In this document: piece by piece, positions 51,754 to 59,916 of the stretch
Position numbering within the stretch: the stretch's first letter is position 1
Layout of the letters: each line of letters starts with the position of its first letter
NCBI GenBank assembly: GCA_035546855.1
Contig: DASZVY010000082.1
Location: 1 to 64,000, forward strand
Reading direction: 5' to 3'
From: Nitrobacter sp035546855
GTDB lineage: Bacteria > Pseudomonadota > Alphaproteobacteria > Rhizobiales > Xanthobacteraceae
Length of the DNA: 64,000 nucleotides
Position numbers and translations under genes: made by a program
The notes under the pieces: generated by a model
What the model saw: the letters and a program-made list of their open reading frames with translations, nothing else
The model's database searches: none
Told to the model about the DNA's origin: nothing

Positions 51754-51967
51754 ATCGCTCGATAGGTCGCATGGGACGCTTCGAGGTCGCGTTCATAGTC
51801 CATTCCATCTATTTGAATTCAATAAATTTTTGTCGCTTGTTTCGTGCATGCGCGTCCCGCGAAACACAAGGTCCGCGTGACGAAACCGTTTTCCGATTGC
51901 GACGTAGGCGGCCGGAAACAGCGCCCGGTTATCGATCTTCCATCGAATCCGGATCGGAGATACTGCC
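51754..51967 (+). other. AT-richer spacer between the two small-peptide genes
   Basis: This 214-base gap is richer in A and T than its surroundings (ATCTATTTGAATTCAATAAA around 51806-51830, with a TTGAATTCAA palindrome). It could hold a second promoter. No gene is visible. Confidence 0.4.
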
Positions 51968-52126
51968 ATGCGGACCCTGACCTTCGTCCTGACTTTTGCT
52001 TTCGCGATGGCCGGTCCTTCGCTGGCAGGCGATGTGGACAGTTCTGTGCCCGGCGTTGGCGCTTTTGCCTACAGCGGCGCGCCGATCGCAGCGGCTCCGC
52101 AAGCCACGCTCGTCGCGGTGCGCTGA
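51968..52126 (+). CDS. small secreted peptide, paralogue 2 (PGVGxFAYSG family)
   Basis: A 52-residue frame with signal peptide MRTLTFVLTFAFAMAGPSLA and a mature part of about 32 residues containing SVPGVGAFAYSGAPI and ending TLVAVR. It aligns with paralogue 1 across the cleavage region (LAG), the PGVGxFAYSG core and the C-terminal Leu-x-x-x-Arg. CGGAGA precedes the ATG at eight bases. A very strong intrinsic terminator starts 16 bases after its stop, supporting an expressed gene. Function unknown. Confidence 0.7.
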   Translation: MRTLTFVLTFAFAMAGPSLAGDVDSSVPGVGAFAYSGAPIAAAPQATLVAVR

Positions 52127-52141
52127 CCTGCATCACCACCC

Positions 52142-52180
52142 AAATCCGTTCGCGTTTGCCCATGCGAACGGATTTTGTTT
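52142..52180 (+). terminator. strong Rho-independent terminator after the small-peptide genes
   Basis: AAATCCGTTCGC (52142-52153) and GCGAACGGATTT (52164-52175) form a perfect 12-base-pair stem with a 10-base loop, followed by TGTTT. It isolates the short-peptide genes from the SDR gene that starts at 52223. Confidence 0.85.
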
Positions 52181-52222
52181 ATCGTCTTCGTGAGACGCCG
52201 TTGTTGCGCGCGGAGACAGGGA

Positions 52223-53053
52223 ATGGGCCAAATTCGCCGGGATGATCGCCTCAAGGGCAAGGTTGCCATCGTCACGGGCGCGGGCTCGCGGGGCGAGGGC
52301 ATTGGCAACGGGCGCGCCATCGCGGTGGTCCTCGCGCGCCACGACGCACGCGTCGTTCTCGTCGACATGGTGGCCGACTGGGTCAAGGCGACCGCCGACA
52401 TGATCGCGGCGGAGAGCGGAACGGCGGAGATCGTCGAAGGTGACGTCAGCGACGCGGCCTCGTGCCGGGCCATCGTGGCGCGCACGGTCGATGTCTTCGG
52501 CCGGCTCGACATCCTCGTCAACAATGTCGGCATCACCGGGCCGCGCGGCGATGCGGTCGAGGTGGACATCGATGCCTGGGACAGGGCGATGCGGGTCAAC
52601 GTCGGCTCGATGATGCTGATGGCGAAGCATGCGGTTCCGGAGATGGTCAAGTCGGGGGGCGGCTCGATCATCAACCTGACATCGGTCGCGGGATTGCAGG
52701 GCGGACATCCCAGCCTGCTGTATCCGACGTCCAAGGGCGCGGTCATCAGCCTGACCCGCGCGATGGCGGCGCATCACGGCCGCCAGGGCGTCCGCGTCAA
52801 CTGCATCGCGCCCGGTACGGTCTATACGCCGATGGTCGCGTCACGCAGCATGACGCCGGAGATGCGCAAGGCGCGGAGCGAGCGCACGCTGCTGGGGACC
52901 GAGGGGACCGGTTGGGACATCGGATACGGCGCATTGTTTCTCGCCAGCGACGAGTCGCGCTGGATCACCGGCATCACGCTGCCGATCGACGGCGGAGCGA
53001 CGGCCGGGAGCACGGCATCGCCGGTGCCGCAGAGCGAGCCGGTGAAAGGCTAA
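52223..53053 (+). CDS. short-chain dehydrogenase/reductase
   Basis: A 276-residue SDR oxidoreductase. Cofactor motif TGAGSRGEGIGNG (an unusual insertion between the Gly residues, as in some glucose/ribitol-type SDRs), NNVG, the catalytic Ser in NLTSVAG and the YPTSK motif giving Tyr and Lys. Cofactor and substrate cannot be assigned. Start at 52223 (MGQIRRDD) with GGAGACAGGGA upstream. No pathway neighbour suggests its substrate. Confidence 0.88.
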   Translation: MGQIRRDDRLKGKVAIVTGAGSRGEGIGNGRAIAVVLARHDARVVLVDMVADWVKATADMIAAESGTAEIVEGDVSDAASCRAIVARTVDVFGRLDILVNNVGITGPRGDAVEVDIDAWDRAMRVNVGSMMLMAKHAVPEMVKSGGGSIINLTSVAGLQGGHPSLLYPTSKGAVISLTRAMAAHHGRQGVRVNCIAPGTVYTPMVASRSMTPEMRKARSERTLLGTEGTGWDIGYGALFLASDESRWITGITLPIDGGATAGSTASPVPQSEPVKG

Positions 53054-53105
53054 TGTCCCGAATCCGACGCTCGCACCATCTGTCAGCGCGTGCCGTCGCG
53101 AACTT

Positions 53106-53135
53106 CTGAACCACCACGCGAGAGCGGTGGTTCAG
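53106..53135. other. inverted repeat between convergent genes
   Basis: CTGAACCACC (53106-53115) and GGTGGTTCAG (53126-53135) form a perfect 10-base-pair stem with a 10-base loop. There is no T run, so it is not a classical terminator, but it lies between the SDR stop and the stop of the convergent small gene. Confidence 0.5.
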
Positions 53136-53152
53136 CCTCAACGTGAACCGTT

Positions 53153-53425
53153 CTAGTGGTCGTTCGTCCGCGACACGCACTTGCGCGTCGCGACGACACC
53201 CGATGGGGAGAGCTTGGCGCCCATGACTTCCTTGATCTGCCCCACGGGACAGGTGCCGTCATCTACCAGCACGCGCTGACCGAGCCGCAGGTTGACGATA
53301 TCCCGCTCCCGCGATACCGAACTTGCAACGGCGGATGTCGTGGCAAGCGCTATCGCAGCGACGGCGATACCGCTCCACAGGGCGCTCCGCGCGGCACGCG
53401 CCGGCGTTCGGAACATGAGCGTCAT
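53153..53425 (-). CDS. small secreted protein of unknown function
   Basis: A 90-residue protein with a likely signal sequence (about 1-34: ALWSGIAVAAIALATTSAVAS) and a mature domain VNLRLGQRVLVDDGTCPVGQIKEVMGAKLSPSGVVATRKCV with two cysteines likely to pair. Its ATG overlaps the stop of the 50-residue gene upstream (ATGA), so the two are translated together. I recall similar short proteins as conserved hypotheticals in this bacterial group, without known function. Confidence 0.72.
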   Translation of the reverse strand: MTLMFRTPARAARSALWSGIAVAAIALATTSAVASSVSRERDIVNLRLGQRVLVDDGTCPVGQIKEVMGAKLSPSGVVATRKCVSRTNDH

Positions 53426-53574
53426 TTGCTCTGAACCTTCAATCCGTCCTTGCCGATGTTGATCTGCACGCCATCAGGTTGTTTCTTCGCCTCGTAAAGA
53501 TTGTATCCGAGGACGGCGGCGATCACGACCAGCGCGCCGATGACGAGAAAGAGAACGTTGCGATTGATTGGCAT
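53422..53574 (-). CDS. tiny single-span membrane protein
   Basis: A 50-residue frame on the minus strand, too short for most gene finders: MPINRNVLFLVIGALVVIAA, one membrane span at about 6-23, then YEAKKQPDGVQINIGKDGLKVQSK. GGAG precedes the ATG and its stop overlaps the next gene (ATGA), which strongly supports translation. Topology would put the short polar tail outside or inside depending on charge; the positive tail favours cytoplasm by the positive-inside rule only weakly. Function unknown. Confidence 0.75.
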   Translation of the reverse strand: MPINRNVLFLVIGALVVIAAVLGYNLYEAKKQPDGVQINIGKDGLKVQSK

Positions 53575-53789
53575 GCCATCTCCGATATGGCCGCGTGGGC
53601 AGTCCGGCGTGGCGAATCCGGGATTTCCCTCACACCGCAGCCGTCCGCAGTGAATTTCTGAATCGTCACATTAGCCATGCGCCCGCGATTCTCCTAGCGC
53701 GTGAAAACGGCTGCAAAATCCCGCGAAACTATGGTTTGATCGGATGGAACTCATCCGCTCGGAAATCTAGAAAACGGATACAGGACATC

Positions 53790-55070
53790 ATGAGTCTTTC
53801 GGACACGCATCGCCGCATCCTTGACGCCGTCGACGCCGGTTTCGACGCGCAACTGGCAACGACCCGCGATTTTGTCGCCATTCCCAGCACGCGCGGCGCG
53901 GAGGGCCCGTGTCAGGACATGATCGGCGATCTCCTGCGCCAGCGCGGCTACGAGGTCGATGACTGGCATATCGTTGTCGACGACCTCAAGGATCTGCGCG
54001 GCTTCGGCCCGATCGAGCATGATTTTTCCAAAGCGCGCACGGTGGTCGGCACCTATCGTCCATCGAACAACGCCGGCAAGTCGCTCATCCTGCAGGGGCA
54101 TTGCGACGTGGTGCCGGCCGGTCCGCTCGATATGTGGGAGACGCCGCCGTTTTCGCCTGTCATCAGGGACGGCCGCATGTATGGCCGCGGCGCTTGCGAC
54201 ATGAAGTCCGGCACGATCGGCGCGCTGTACGCGCTCGATGCCATCAAGGCGGCGGGGCTCAAGCCTACGGGGCGCATTCATTTCCAATCCGTCATCGAGG
54301 AGGAGAGCACGGGCGTCGGAGCGCTCTCGACGTTGCAGCGCGGCTATCGGGCCGATGCCTGCTTCATCCCCGAGCCGACGGACGGCAAGATGGTGCGTTC
54401 GCAGGTCGGCGTGATCTGGTTTCGGCTCAGGGTGCGCGGCTTCCCCGTGCATGTGTTCGAGGCCGGTTCGGGCTCCAATGCGATCACGGCGGCCTATCAC
54501 CTCATTCACGCGCTCGAAAAGCTCGAGGAGGACTGGAACAAGCGTGCCGCAAGCGACAAGCACTTCAAGGCGCTCAATCATCCGATCAACTTCAACCCCG
54601 GCATCATCAAGGGCGGCGACTGGGCCTCGAGCGTGCCGGCGTGGTGCGACGTCGATTGCCGCATCGCCATCCTGCCGGGCTGGTCGGTGAAGGACGCGCA
54701 GGCGGAGATTCTCGCCTGTGTGTCGGCGGCCGCGCGCGATCACCGGTTTCTCTCCAACAATCCGCCGCAGGTGGAATGGTCGGGCTTCCTGTCCGAAGGT
54801 TATGAACTCAAGGACTCCGCGGAGTCGGAGGCTGCGTTCGGAAAAGCCTACAACGCGGTCTATGGCGGCGCGACGCCCGATCTCGTCTTCACCGCGCTGA
54901 CCGACACGCGCTTCTACGGTTTGAACTACAACATCCCGAGCCTGTGCTTCGGCGCGTCCGGCGCGGCGATGCATGGCTTCAACGAGTATGTCGATCTGGA
55001 GTCGCTGCGGAAATCCACCAAGGCGACCGCGCTGTTCATCGCGGAATGGTGCGGGGTCGAGCCGAGCTGA
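53790..55070 (+). CDS. M20 family metallohydrolase (ArgE/DapE-like deacylase)
   Basis: A 426-residue zinc hydrolase of the M20 family. Metal and catalytic motifs: LQGHCDVVPAG (His ligand and general-base neighbour), GRGACDMKSG (bridging Asp) and VIEEESTGVG (Glu-Glu). A dimerisation domain sits in the middle (about 195-320). Start at 53790 with AGGA upstream; the long open frame before it is not protein-like. ArgE/DapE-related enzymes of this type often remain unassigned; the substrate is an N-acyl amino acid or dipeptide. Confidence 0.9.
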   Translation: MSLSDTHRRILDAVDAGFDAQLATTRDFVAIPSTRGAEGPCQDMIGDLLRQRGYEVDDWHIVVDDLKDLRGFGPIEHDFSKARTVVGTYRPSNNAGKSLILQGHCDVVPAGPLDMWETPPFSPVIRDGRMYGRGACDMKSGTIGALYALDAIKAAGLKPTGRIHFQSVIEEESTGVGALSTLQRGYRADACFIPEPTDGKMVRSQVGVIWFRLRVRGFPVHVFEAGSGSNAITAAYHLIHALEKLEEDWNKRAASDKHFKALNHPINFNPGIIKGGDWASSVPAWCDVDCRIAILPGWSVKDAQAEILACVSAAARDHRFLSNNPPQVEWSGFLSEGYELKDSAESEAAFGKAYNAVYGGATPDLVFTALTDTRFYGLNYNIPSLCFGASGAAMHGFNEYVDLESLRKSTKATALFIAEWCGVEPS

Positions 55071-55106
55071 TTTTTGCACGGCGTTTTTCGGGCACGAACC
55101 GCTGCC

Positions 55107-55889
55107 TCAGGTTTGCCACAACGCGGCGACGATCGCATCGAGGCCATCGGTCAGCGCGGCCGGTCCCGGTTGCAGGATCAGCGGTGACTTGATCTCGACG
55201 ATGCGGCCGTTGCGCACGGCCGGAATATCGGTCCAGCCCGGCCGCCGGCGGATCCTGTCCGGCACGACCTTCTTGCCGCACCATGAGGCGAGGATGACGT
55301 CGGGCGCCGCGGTGCGAACCGCATCCGGTGCGACGATCCGGTCCTTCGCCGCCTTTTGCGTGCGCAACTCCGGAAGGATGTCGATGCCGCCGGCAATCCC
55401 GATCAGTTCGGACACCCAGCCGATGCCGCTGATGAGAGGATCGTCCCATTCCTCGAAATAGACTTTTGGGCGCGGCGCGGGCCGTGGTGTTGCGGCGATT
55501 GCCGCCAGACGCCGCTCGTAGCATGAGGCCAGATCGTCGGCGCGCGCCGCAACGCCCACCAGCGCGCCGACCGTGCGGATCATCGCGAAAATGCCGGCGA
55601 TATCGCGGTGGTTGAAGACGTGAATGGCGACACCTGTCCGGATCAATGCGGCGGCGATATCCGCCTGCATGTCGGAAAATGCCAGCACCAGGTCGGGTTC
55701 GAGCGCGAGGATTTTCGGGACATCGGCCGAGATAAAGGCAGACACCCGCGGTTTCTCCCGGCGCACCTGTGGCGGCCGCACCGCATAGCCGGACACACCG
55801 ACGATGCGGTCCTGCTCGCCGAGCAGATACAGCGTTTCCACCGTCTCTTCGGTCAGGCACACGATGCGGCGGGGCGGGAAGTGGCGCAT
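55107..55889 (-). CDS. BtuF-like cobalamin/siderophore-type binding protein without signal peptide
   Basis: A 260-residue protein of the BtuF/TroA-like periplasmic-binding family (RIVCLTEETVETLYLLGEQDRIVGVSGYAVRP, VLAFSDMQADIAAALIRTGVAIHVFNHRDIAGIFAMI, KVYFEEWDDPLISGIGWVSELIGIAGG). The expected export signal is absent: the fold starts within ten residues of the only good start. No ABC transporter partner lies nearby. Such orphan, possibly cytosolic BtuF relatives occur in many bacteria. The start has a poor ribosome binding site. Divergent from the thioesterase gene. Confidence 0.78.
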   Translation of the reverse strand: MRHFPPRRIVCLTEETVETLYLLGEQDRIVGVSGYAVRPPQVRREKPRVSAFISADVPKILALEPDLVLAFSDMQADIAAALIRTGVAIHVFNHRDIAGIFAMIRTVGALVGVAARADDLASCYERRLAAIAATPRPAPRPKVYFEEWDDPLISGIGWVSELIGIAGGIDILPELRTQKAAKDRIVAPDAVRTAAPDVILASWCGKKVVPDRIRRRPGWTDIPAVRNGRIVEIKSPLILQPGPAALTDGLDAIVAALWQT

Positions 55890-55947
55890 GTCGACGATAT
55901 GCGGAATAATGCGCCGGTTGTCACTCGCATTGAATCAGGGAATTGCA

Positions 55948-56346
55948 ATGACGCCGCTCGAAAAAATCCACTCGATCAGGATGCCGTTCGCGGACCTCAA
56001 GGGTGTCACATTCATCGAAGCTGATCTCGATCGCGTCGTGGCGCGCATGGTGGTGCGGCCCGATCTCTGCACCGCGGGCCACACCATCCACGGCGGCGCC
56101 GTCATGGCGTTTGCGGATTCGGTCGGCGCGGCGGCGACCGTCATCAACCTGCCGGCTGACGCCAAGGGCACCACCACAATCGAGAGCAAGACCAATTTCA
56201 TCGGCGGCGCCAAGGAGGGCACGACCGTCATCGCCATCGCGACTCCCGTTCACCGGGGACGCCGGACCCAGGTCTGGCAGACCCGCCTTGAAACCGAGGA
56301 GGGGAAACTGGTGGCTGTCGTGACCCAGACCCAGATGGTGTTGTGA
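55948..56346 (+). CDS. PaaI-like hotdog thioesterase
   Basis: A 132-residue single-domain hotdog protein. The family signature is DLCTAGHTIHGGAVMAFADSVGAAA (HGG motif with the catalytic region) followed by TTTIESKTNFIGGAKEG. It would hydrolyse an acyl-CoA thioester. Start at 55948 with AGGGA upstream. Substrate unknown. Confidence 0.88.
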   Translation: MTPLEKIHSIRMPFADLKGVTFIEADLDRVVARMVVRPDLCTAGHTIHGGAVMAFADSVGAAATVINLPADAKGTTTIESKTNFIGGAKEGTTVIAIATPVHRGRRTQVWQTRLETEEGKLVAVVTQTQMVL

Positions 56347-56509
56347 ACGGTTTCAAAATGTTAATGTTTTTAACCTTTTATGACGGTGAACCGCGGCTTT
56401 GTGCCGCGATTCCGGTTTGCTTAAAGTCTTGAATTTTATGATGCGGTGCACAATATTCAGGCTCTAGGGATTCGACGCCTCCTCGAGGGATCGTACGAGG
56501 AGAATGATC

Positions 56510-57142
56510 ATGACGACGACCGTTCCACAGACAACCGCGCCGCGGGGCACCATCCGAACCTTGACGGCACGCGAGATGCCGCTGCTTCGTGAACACCTGC
56601 TGCGGCTTGACGCCGAGAGCCGGCGCGACCGGTTTAATGGCGCGATCGACGAACGTTTCATCGAGTCCTATGCCGAACGTTGTCTCGCCGACGGCACCGT
56701 CGTCATCGCCTATGTGGAGGATGACAAGGTGGTTGCGGCGGCGGAATTGCATCAGCCCGATACGGCGCCCGACGGGTTGCCTGAGATCGCTTTCAGCGTC
56801 GAGCCTCACGTCCGCCGCAAGGGCCTCGGCAGCATCCTGTTCCGCCGTTTGATCGCCGAGGCCGAGGGCCGCGGCTACGAACGGCTGCGCATCACCACCG
56901 GCTACAGCAACGAGGCCATGCGGGCGCTCGCGCACAAGTTCGGCGCGCACCTTTCGTTCAAGCACGGCGAGACCACCGGCACGATCGACCTGAAGCCCAT
57001 GACGTTTCAGCCGACGGCCGCGCGTGCGCCCGAACGCACGATGCCCGTGGCGCCGATCGAAGCGGCCCGCACGATCGTCAACATGAATCGCGTCTGGTGG
57101 CAGTTCTTTCTGAAAATGTACGGTTTGGGGCGGGCGGCTTGA
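56510..57142 (+). CDS. GNAT family N-acetyltransferase
   Basis: A 210-residue acetyltransferase. The N-terminus resembles LREHLLRLDAESRRDRFNGAIDE, and the acetyl-CoA pyrophosphate-binding motif is SVEPHVRRKGLGSILFRRLIAEAEGRGYERL (RRKGLG). The ATG at 56510 has GAGGAG at seven bases; the ATG two codons earlier is too close to it. A C-terminal tail of about 50 residues follows the GNAT core. Substrate unknown. Confidence 0.88.
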   Translation: MTTTVPQTTAPRGTIRTLTAREMPLLREHLLRLDAESRRDRFNGAIDERFIESYAERCLADGTVVIAYVEDDKVVAAAELHQPDTAPDGLPEIAFSVEPHVRRKGLGSILFRRLIAEAEGRGYERLRITTGYSNEAMRALAHKFGAHLSFKHGETTGTIDLKPMTFQPTAARAPERTMPVAPIEAARTIVNMNRVWWQFFLKMYGLGRAA

Positions 57143-57192
57143 TCCGGCCGCCTACCGGCAGTTGATACCGCGTTTGACGGACATCGACGTGC

Positions 57193-57492
57193 TTAGACGC
57201 GCTTGTCGTTGCCGAACCTGCGAACGACCCGGCGCTCGACCACCACCGAGCGCTGGGCGCCCTGTTCACCGGCAATCACGCGCGTCGTCGGCGCGCGTAC
57301 CGCCGCGCGGGCGGCTTTCTTCACCTCGGCCTGGACGACATCGAGCGGCATGCCCATGAGTGACGCCGCGATTTCGGCCTGCGAGCCCAGGTCGTCGGTG
57401 ATGCCGGCGGCTGCGAAGATGGCTTCCTCCAGCGTCGGCGGATCACGCCGGACACGCCGCGTCCCGTATTTCGTCGTCCAGTCTCCGTTCAT
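57193..57492 (-). CDS. conserved-looking small protein of unknown function
   Basis: A 99-residue protein (MNGDWTTKYGTRRVRRDPPTL start) with a central helical region TLEEAIFAAAGITDDLGSQAEIAASLMGMPLDVVQAEVKKAAR and a basic C-terminus (VVVERRVVRRFGNDKRV). AGGCAGGCG precedes the ATG at 57492; the frame is open further upstream. No family recognised; basic ends suggest nucleic acid or acidic-partner binding but that is speculative. It is on the same strand as, and downstream of, the DUF2161 gene. Confidence 0.65.
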   Translation of the reverse strand: MNGDWTTKYGTRRVRRDPPTLEEAIFAAAGITDDLGSQAEIAASLMGMPLDVVQAEVKKAARAAVRAPTTRVIAGEQGAQRSVVVERRVVRRFGNDKRV

Positions 57493-57599
57493 CGCCTGCC
57501 TCTCGTGTGGTGGCGCATACCTAGTTGACGGCATGTTGCGCCGCAATAACGGAGTTGGTGTGGCAGCCATGCATTTTAAAGATCGTTGCTCGGAATTCC

Positions 57600-58292
57600 T
57601 CAAGCCGGGGACATAGGGTCAATGAGGTTCGCAGGGGTTGAAAGGTATTGCGGCCATCGTTTCAGGGCGGCCTGCCCTGCATCGGTCAGTCCGTAAACGC
57701 CCCGCTCGACACGATCGAACCAGCCATAGACATTGTGCAGCAGGATCTTGCCGGCGTCCGGATTGTCCGGTTTGAGGTCGCGAACCCGGCGCGGTCCCAT
57801 GGACATCGCTGCCGCGCAGGACAGCGCCTGCTGCCGGTAGGCCGTCATGATCGGAATGCGGGTGCTACCGCCGGCAGCCGGGTCGCCCCGACGCCGTTGA
57901 TGCTCCGACACCAGTCGCGAACGCTTCTTCAGGTTGCGGCGTGGGGTCGCGGTGGCGGGCGCCACCAGCACTTCGACGTCGCCGCGCGCGGTCACGCCAA
58001 GCATCCCGAAGCCGAGCCGGCGGCACAGGTTACGAAAGCGTGCGTCGCTTTCGCGCCCCTTGCCGCGCGCCGACATTTTCGCGGCGAGCCAGACTTCATC
58101 GCAGGCGCCCGCGCGATCGACACCCTGCAGGACCAATTCGAGGTTGAAGGCGAGTTTCAATTCGCCGACGACCACGATGGGCGGATCGTCACCGCTGAGT
58201 GCGACGAGATCGCAGCCGCCGATCTCGCCCTTGACGGTGAAGCCGAGGTTTTCGAGATGACGCTTGACCGGAAGGTATAACGAGGTTTCCAC
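57600..58292 (-). CDS. DUF2161 family protein, PD-(D/E)xK-like fold
   Basis: A 230-residue protein matching the DUF2161 pattern: N-terminal METSLYLPVKRHLENLGFTVKGEIGGCDLVALSGDDPPIVVVGELKL, in which GCDLVAL and GELKL give the D and E-x-K residues of a PD-(D/E)xK nuclease-like core. A Cys-free linker rich in Arg follows, then a helical C-terminal region (GKILLHNVYGWFDRVERGVYGLTDAGQAAL) resembling a winged-helix. A DNA or RNA endonuclease activity is suggested by fold only. Confidence 0.8.
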   Translation of the reverse strand: METSLYLPVKRHLENLGFTVKGEIGGCDLVALSGDDPPIVVVGELKLAFNLELVLQGVDRAGACDEVWLAAKMSARGKGRESDARFRNLCRRLGFGMLGVTARGDVEVLVAPATATPRRNLKKRSRLVSEHQRRRGDPAAGGSTRIPIMTAYRQQALSCAAAMSMGPRRVRDLKPDNPDAGKILLHNVYGWFDRVERGVYGLTDAGQAALKRWPQYLSTPANLIDPMSPA

Positions 58293-58404
58293 GTCGGGTC
58301 GTTTCCAGGGGAGTCACGACGACTCACGTCCGGATTTTAGATCATCCATGCTTTCCATTGTATTCAGTTAACGCCGGTCCGCCGAAATCGGCGGCGCGAC
58401 ATGT

Positions 58405-59085
58405 CTATACCCGTCCGCGAACCGGCAGCAGGCCGCCGGTGACCGCACTGGCTGCGTCGCTCGCCAGAAACAGAATGACGTTCGCCAACTCGCCCGCCGT
58501 AACCCACTGGCTGAAATCAGCCTGCGGCATGTCGCGGCGATTGGCCGGTGTATCGATGGTGGAGGGCAGCACGGCGTTGACGGTGACCTTGCCTTTCAGT
58601 TCGGCGGCGAGGGCCTCGGTGAGGCGGTGGACACCCGCTTTCGAGGCCGCATATGGCCCCATGCCAGCACCAGCCGACAGGGCGCCCAGCGCGCCGATGT
58701 TGACGATCCGTCCCGCGCGCGACGTTACGAGATATGGGATCGCTGCACGGGATGTATTGACCGCGGTCATGAGGTTGATGGCATGAAGCCGCTGCCAGGT
58801 CTTCGTATCGCTGTCTGCAACGGTTTCGAACGAGAATGCGCCGGCGATGTTAATGAGCACATCGATCCCTCCGAAGTGCGCCGCCGCCGCGTCGATGGCG
58901 GTCCGCGCCTGTGCGGCGTCGGAGAGATCGACGCCGCCGATGTCGATATGGTCTGGTGCCGCAGGCCGGGTCGCCGCGGCATGGTCGATGGCGGCGACGT
59001 GGGCGCCTTGTGCGGTGGCCGTGGCCGCGACGATCCTGCCGAGCGCACCGGAGGCGCCGGTGATGACGATGATTTTTCCGTGCAT
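58405..59085 (-). CDS. short-chain dehydrogenase/reductase
   Basis: A 226-residue SDR. The cofactor motif is TGASGALGR (9-17), NIAG follows at about 88, and the catalytic residues are in INIGALGALSAGAGMGPYAASKAG. Short for an SDR, ending LLPVRGRV. It is not part of an obvious operon. Substrate unknown. Confidence 0.88.
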   Translation of the reverse strand: MHGKIIVITGASGALGRIVAATATAQGAHVAAIDHAAATRPAAPDHIDIGGVDLSDAAQARTAIDAAAAHFGGIDVLINIAGAFSFETVADSDTKTWQRLHAINLMTAVNTSRAAIPYLVTSRAGRIVNIGALGALSAGAGMGPYAASKAGVHRLTEALAAELKGKVTVNAVLPSTIDTPANRRDMPQADFSQWVTAGELANVILFLASDAASAVTGGLLPVRGRV

Positions 59086-59514
59086 AAGGAGGCTCCTGGC
59101 GGAAATGGATCAAATCATCCTGTCGCGGGAATGAACTATAACGCAATATCGAGGGGGTGCTGAGAGGCGGACAGTGAAGGGTTTTACGGTCCGGTTTCAA
59201 CTGACGCTGTGGGCAGCGTGACATCCATGCACAACGGCCGGATTCTCGGCGGCGATGCATCGTTCTATCTCGGAACCTGACCATCGGCCCCGGGGACGTT
59301 GGAAAGGGCAGATTCTCAATCAGGAGAACGCCGGACCCTCGGGCGAGATCCCATTTGCGGATGCCACGACGTCAGTCAGTTCTATCGGGAGTCTGCACTC
59401 CCATAGAGCTGAACTCGAGGCGATCGCACTTGTCGGCAAGCGCAGTGTACGATTTACCGCGGCATCGAAGCTGATGCGAAAGGCATAAAGACATGAGGAC
59501 GCGTTGGTCGGCGA
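59086..59514. other. intergenic region between the DUF2171 gene and the SDR
   Basis: About 430 bases without a supported gene; it must hold the promoter of the minus-strand SDR. A hairpin (CTAT-C-GGGAGT / ACTCCCATAG, 59382-59406) about 110 bases past the DUF2171 stop may help end that transcript. A short plus-strand frame at 59255-59488 has no protein character. Confidence 0.5.
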
Positions 59515-59748
59515 TCAGGCAGCCTCGCTCCAGTTCTTCTGGACGTCCGGCGCCGCCTTGTTGAGGTGGACCTGAGCATCGACGCGCTCGACCCAGCCGA
59601 TGGGTACGAGATGATGCTTGCCGTCGGGAGAATCCGTTTTCGTCAGCTTGATCTTGTCCTGCCCCTCGAGGTGATCGACGCGGCCAACCTTGCGGCCGTC
59701 GGAGGCGATGACATCCATGTGTTCCTTGATCTGCGACGTGTTGATCAT
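59515..59748 (-). CDS. DUF2171 family small protein
   Basis: A 77-residue protein beginning MINTSQIKEHMDVIASDGRKVGRVDHLEGQDKIKL, the DUF2171 pattern, a PRC-barrel-like module found in many proteobacteria and associated with stress or envelope functions of unknown detail. It ends HLNKAAPDVQKNWSEAA. It appears controlled by an EcfG-type promoter (59783-59807) 35 bases upstream, with a divergent partner across the intergenic region. Confidence 0.82.
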   Translation of the reverse strand: MINTSQIKEHMDVIASDGRKVGRVDHLEGQDKIKLTKTDSPDGKHHLVPIGWVERVDAQVHLNKAAPDVQKNWSEAA

Positions 59749-59782
59749 GGCGACTGTCTCCTTGCCGGGAATGCGATGCGGT

Positions 59783-59807
59783 AACGCCTATTCGCAGCAA
59801 AGGTTCG
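59783..59807 (-). promoter_or_regulatory. EcfG-type promoter for the DUF2171 gene
   Basis: On the minus strand, CGAAC (59807-59803) and CGTT (59786-59783) are spaced by 16 bases, one base from the general-stress consensus GGAAC-N16-CGTT; the -10 lies 35 bases before the ATG. Confidence 0.5.
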
Positions 59808-59833
59808 CGTGGAATGAGACGCCGCGTCGTGAA

Positions 59834-59858
59834 GGAACCTGCGGCCCTCGCAATCGTT
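59834..59858 (+). promoter_or_regulatory. EcfG-type promoter for the 49-residue gene
   Basis: GGAAC (59834-59838) and CGTT (59855-59858) with 16 bases between them match the EcfG (general stress response) consensus exactly. The -10 is 59 bases before the ATG at 59917. Confidence 0.65.
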
Positions 59859-59916
59859 CTTCCGGACCGACAGGCCGGGCCGTCACAGGCCCCGGCCGCC
59901 ATTCGAGGTCGCGTCC

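Noticed and set aside
56370..56408. GTTAA-TGTTT-TTAAC and CGCGGC-TTTGT-GCCGCG after the thioesterase gene, considered as CtrA site and terminator
   Set aside because: The spacing is five rather than the seven bases of a CtrA TTAA-N7-TTAA site, and the second hairpin has no T run.
59272..59300. GGAAC and CGTT spaced by 20 bases, considered as another EcfG promoter
   Set aside because: The spacer is too long for the GGAAC-N16/17-CGTT consensus and there is no suitable gene downstream.
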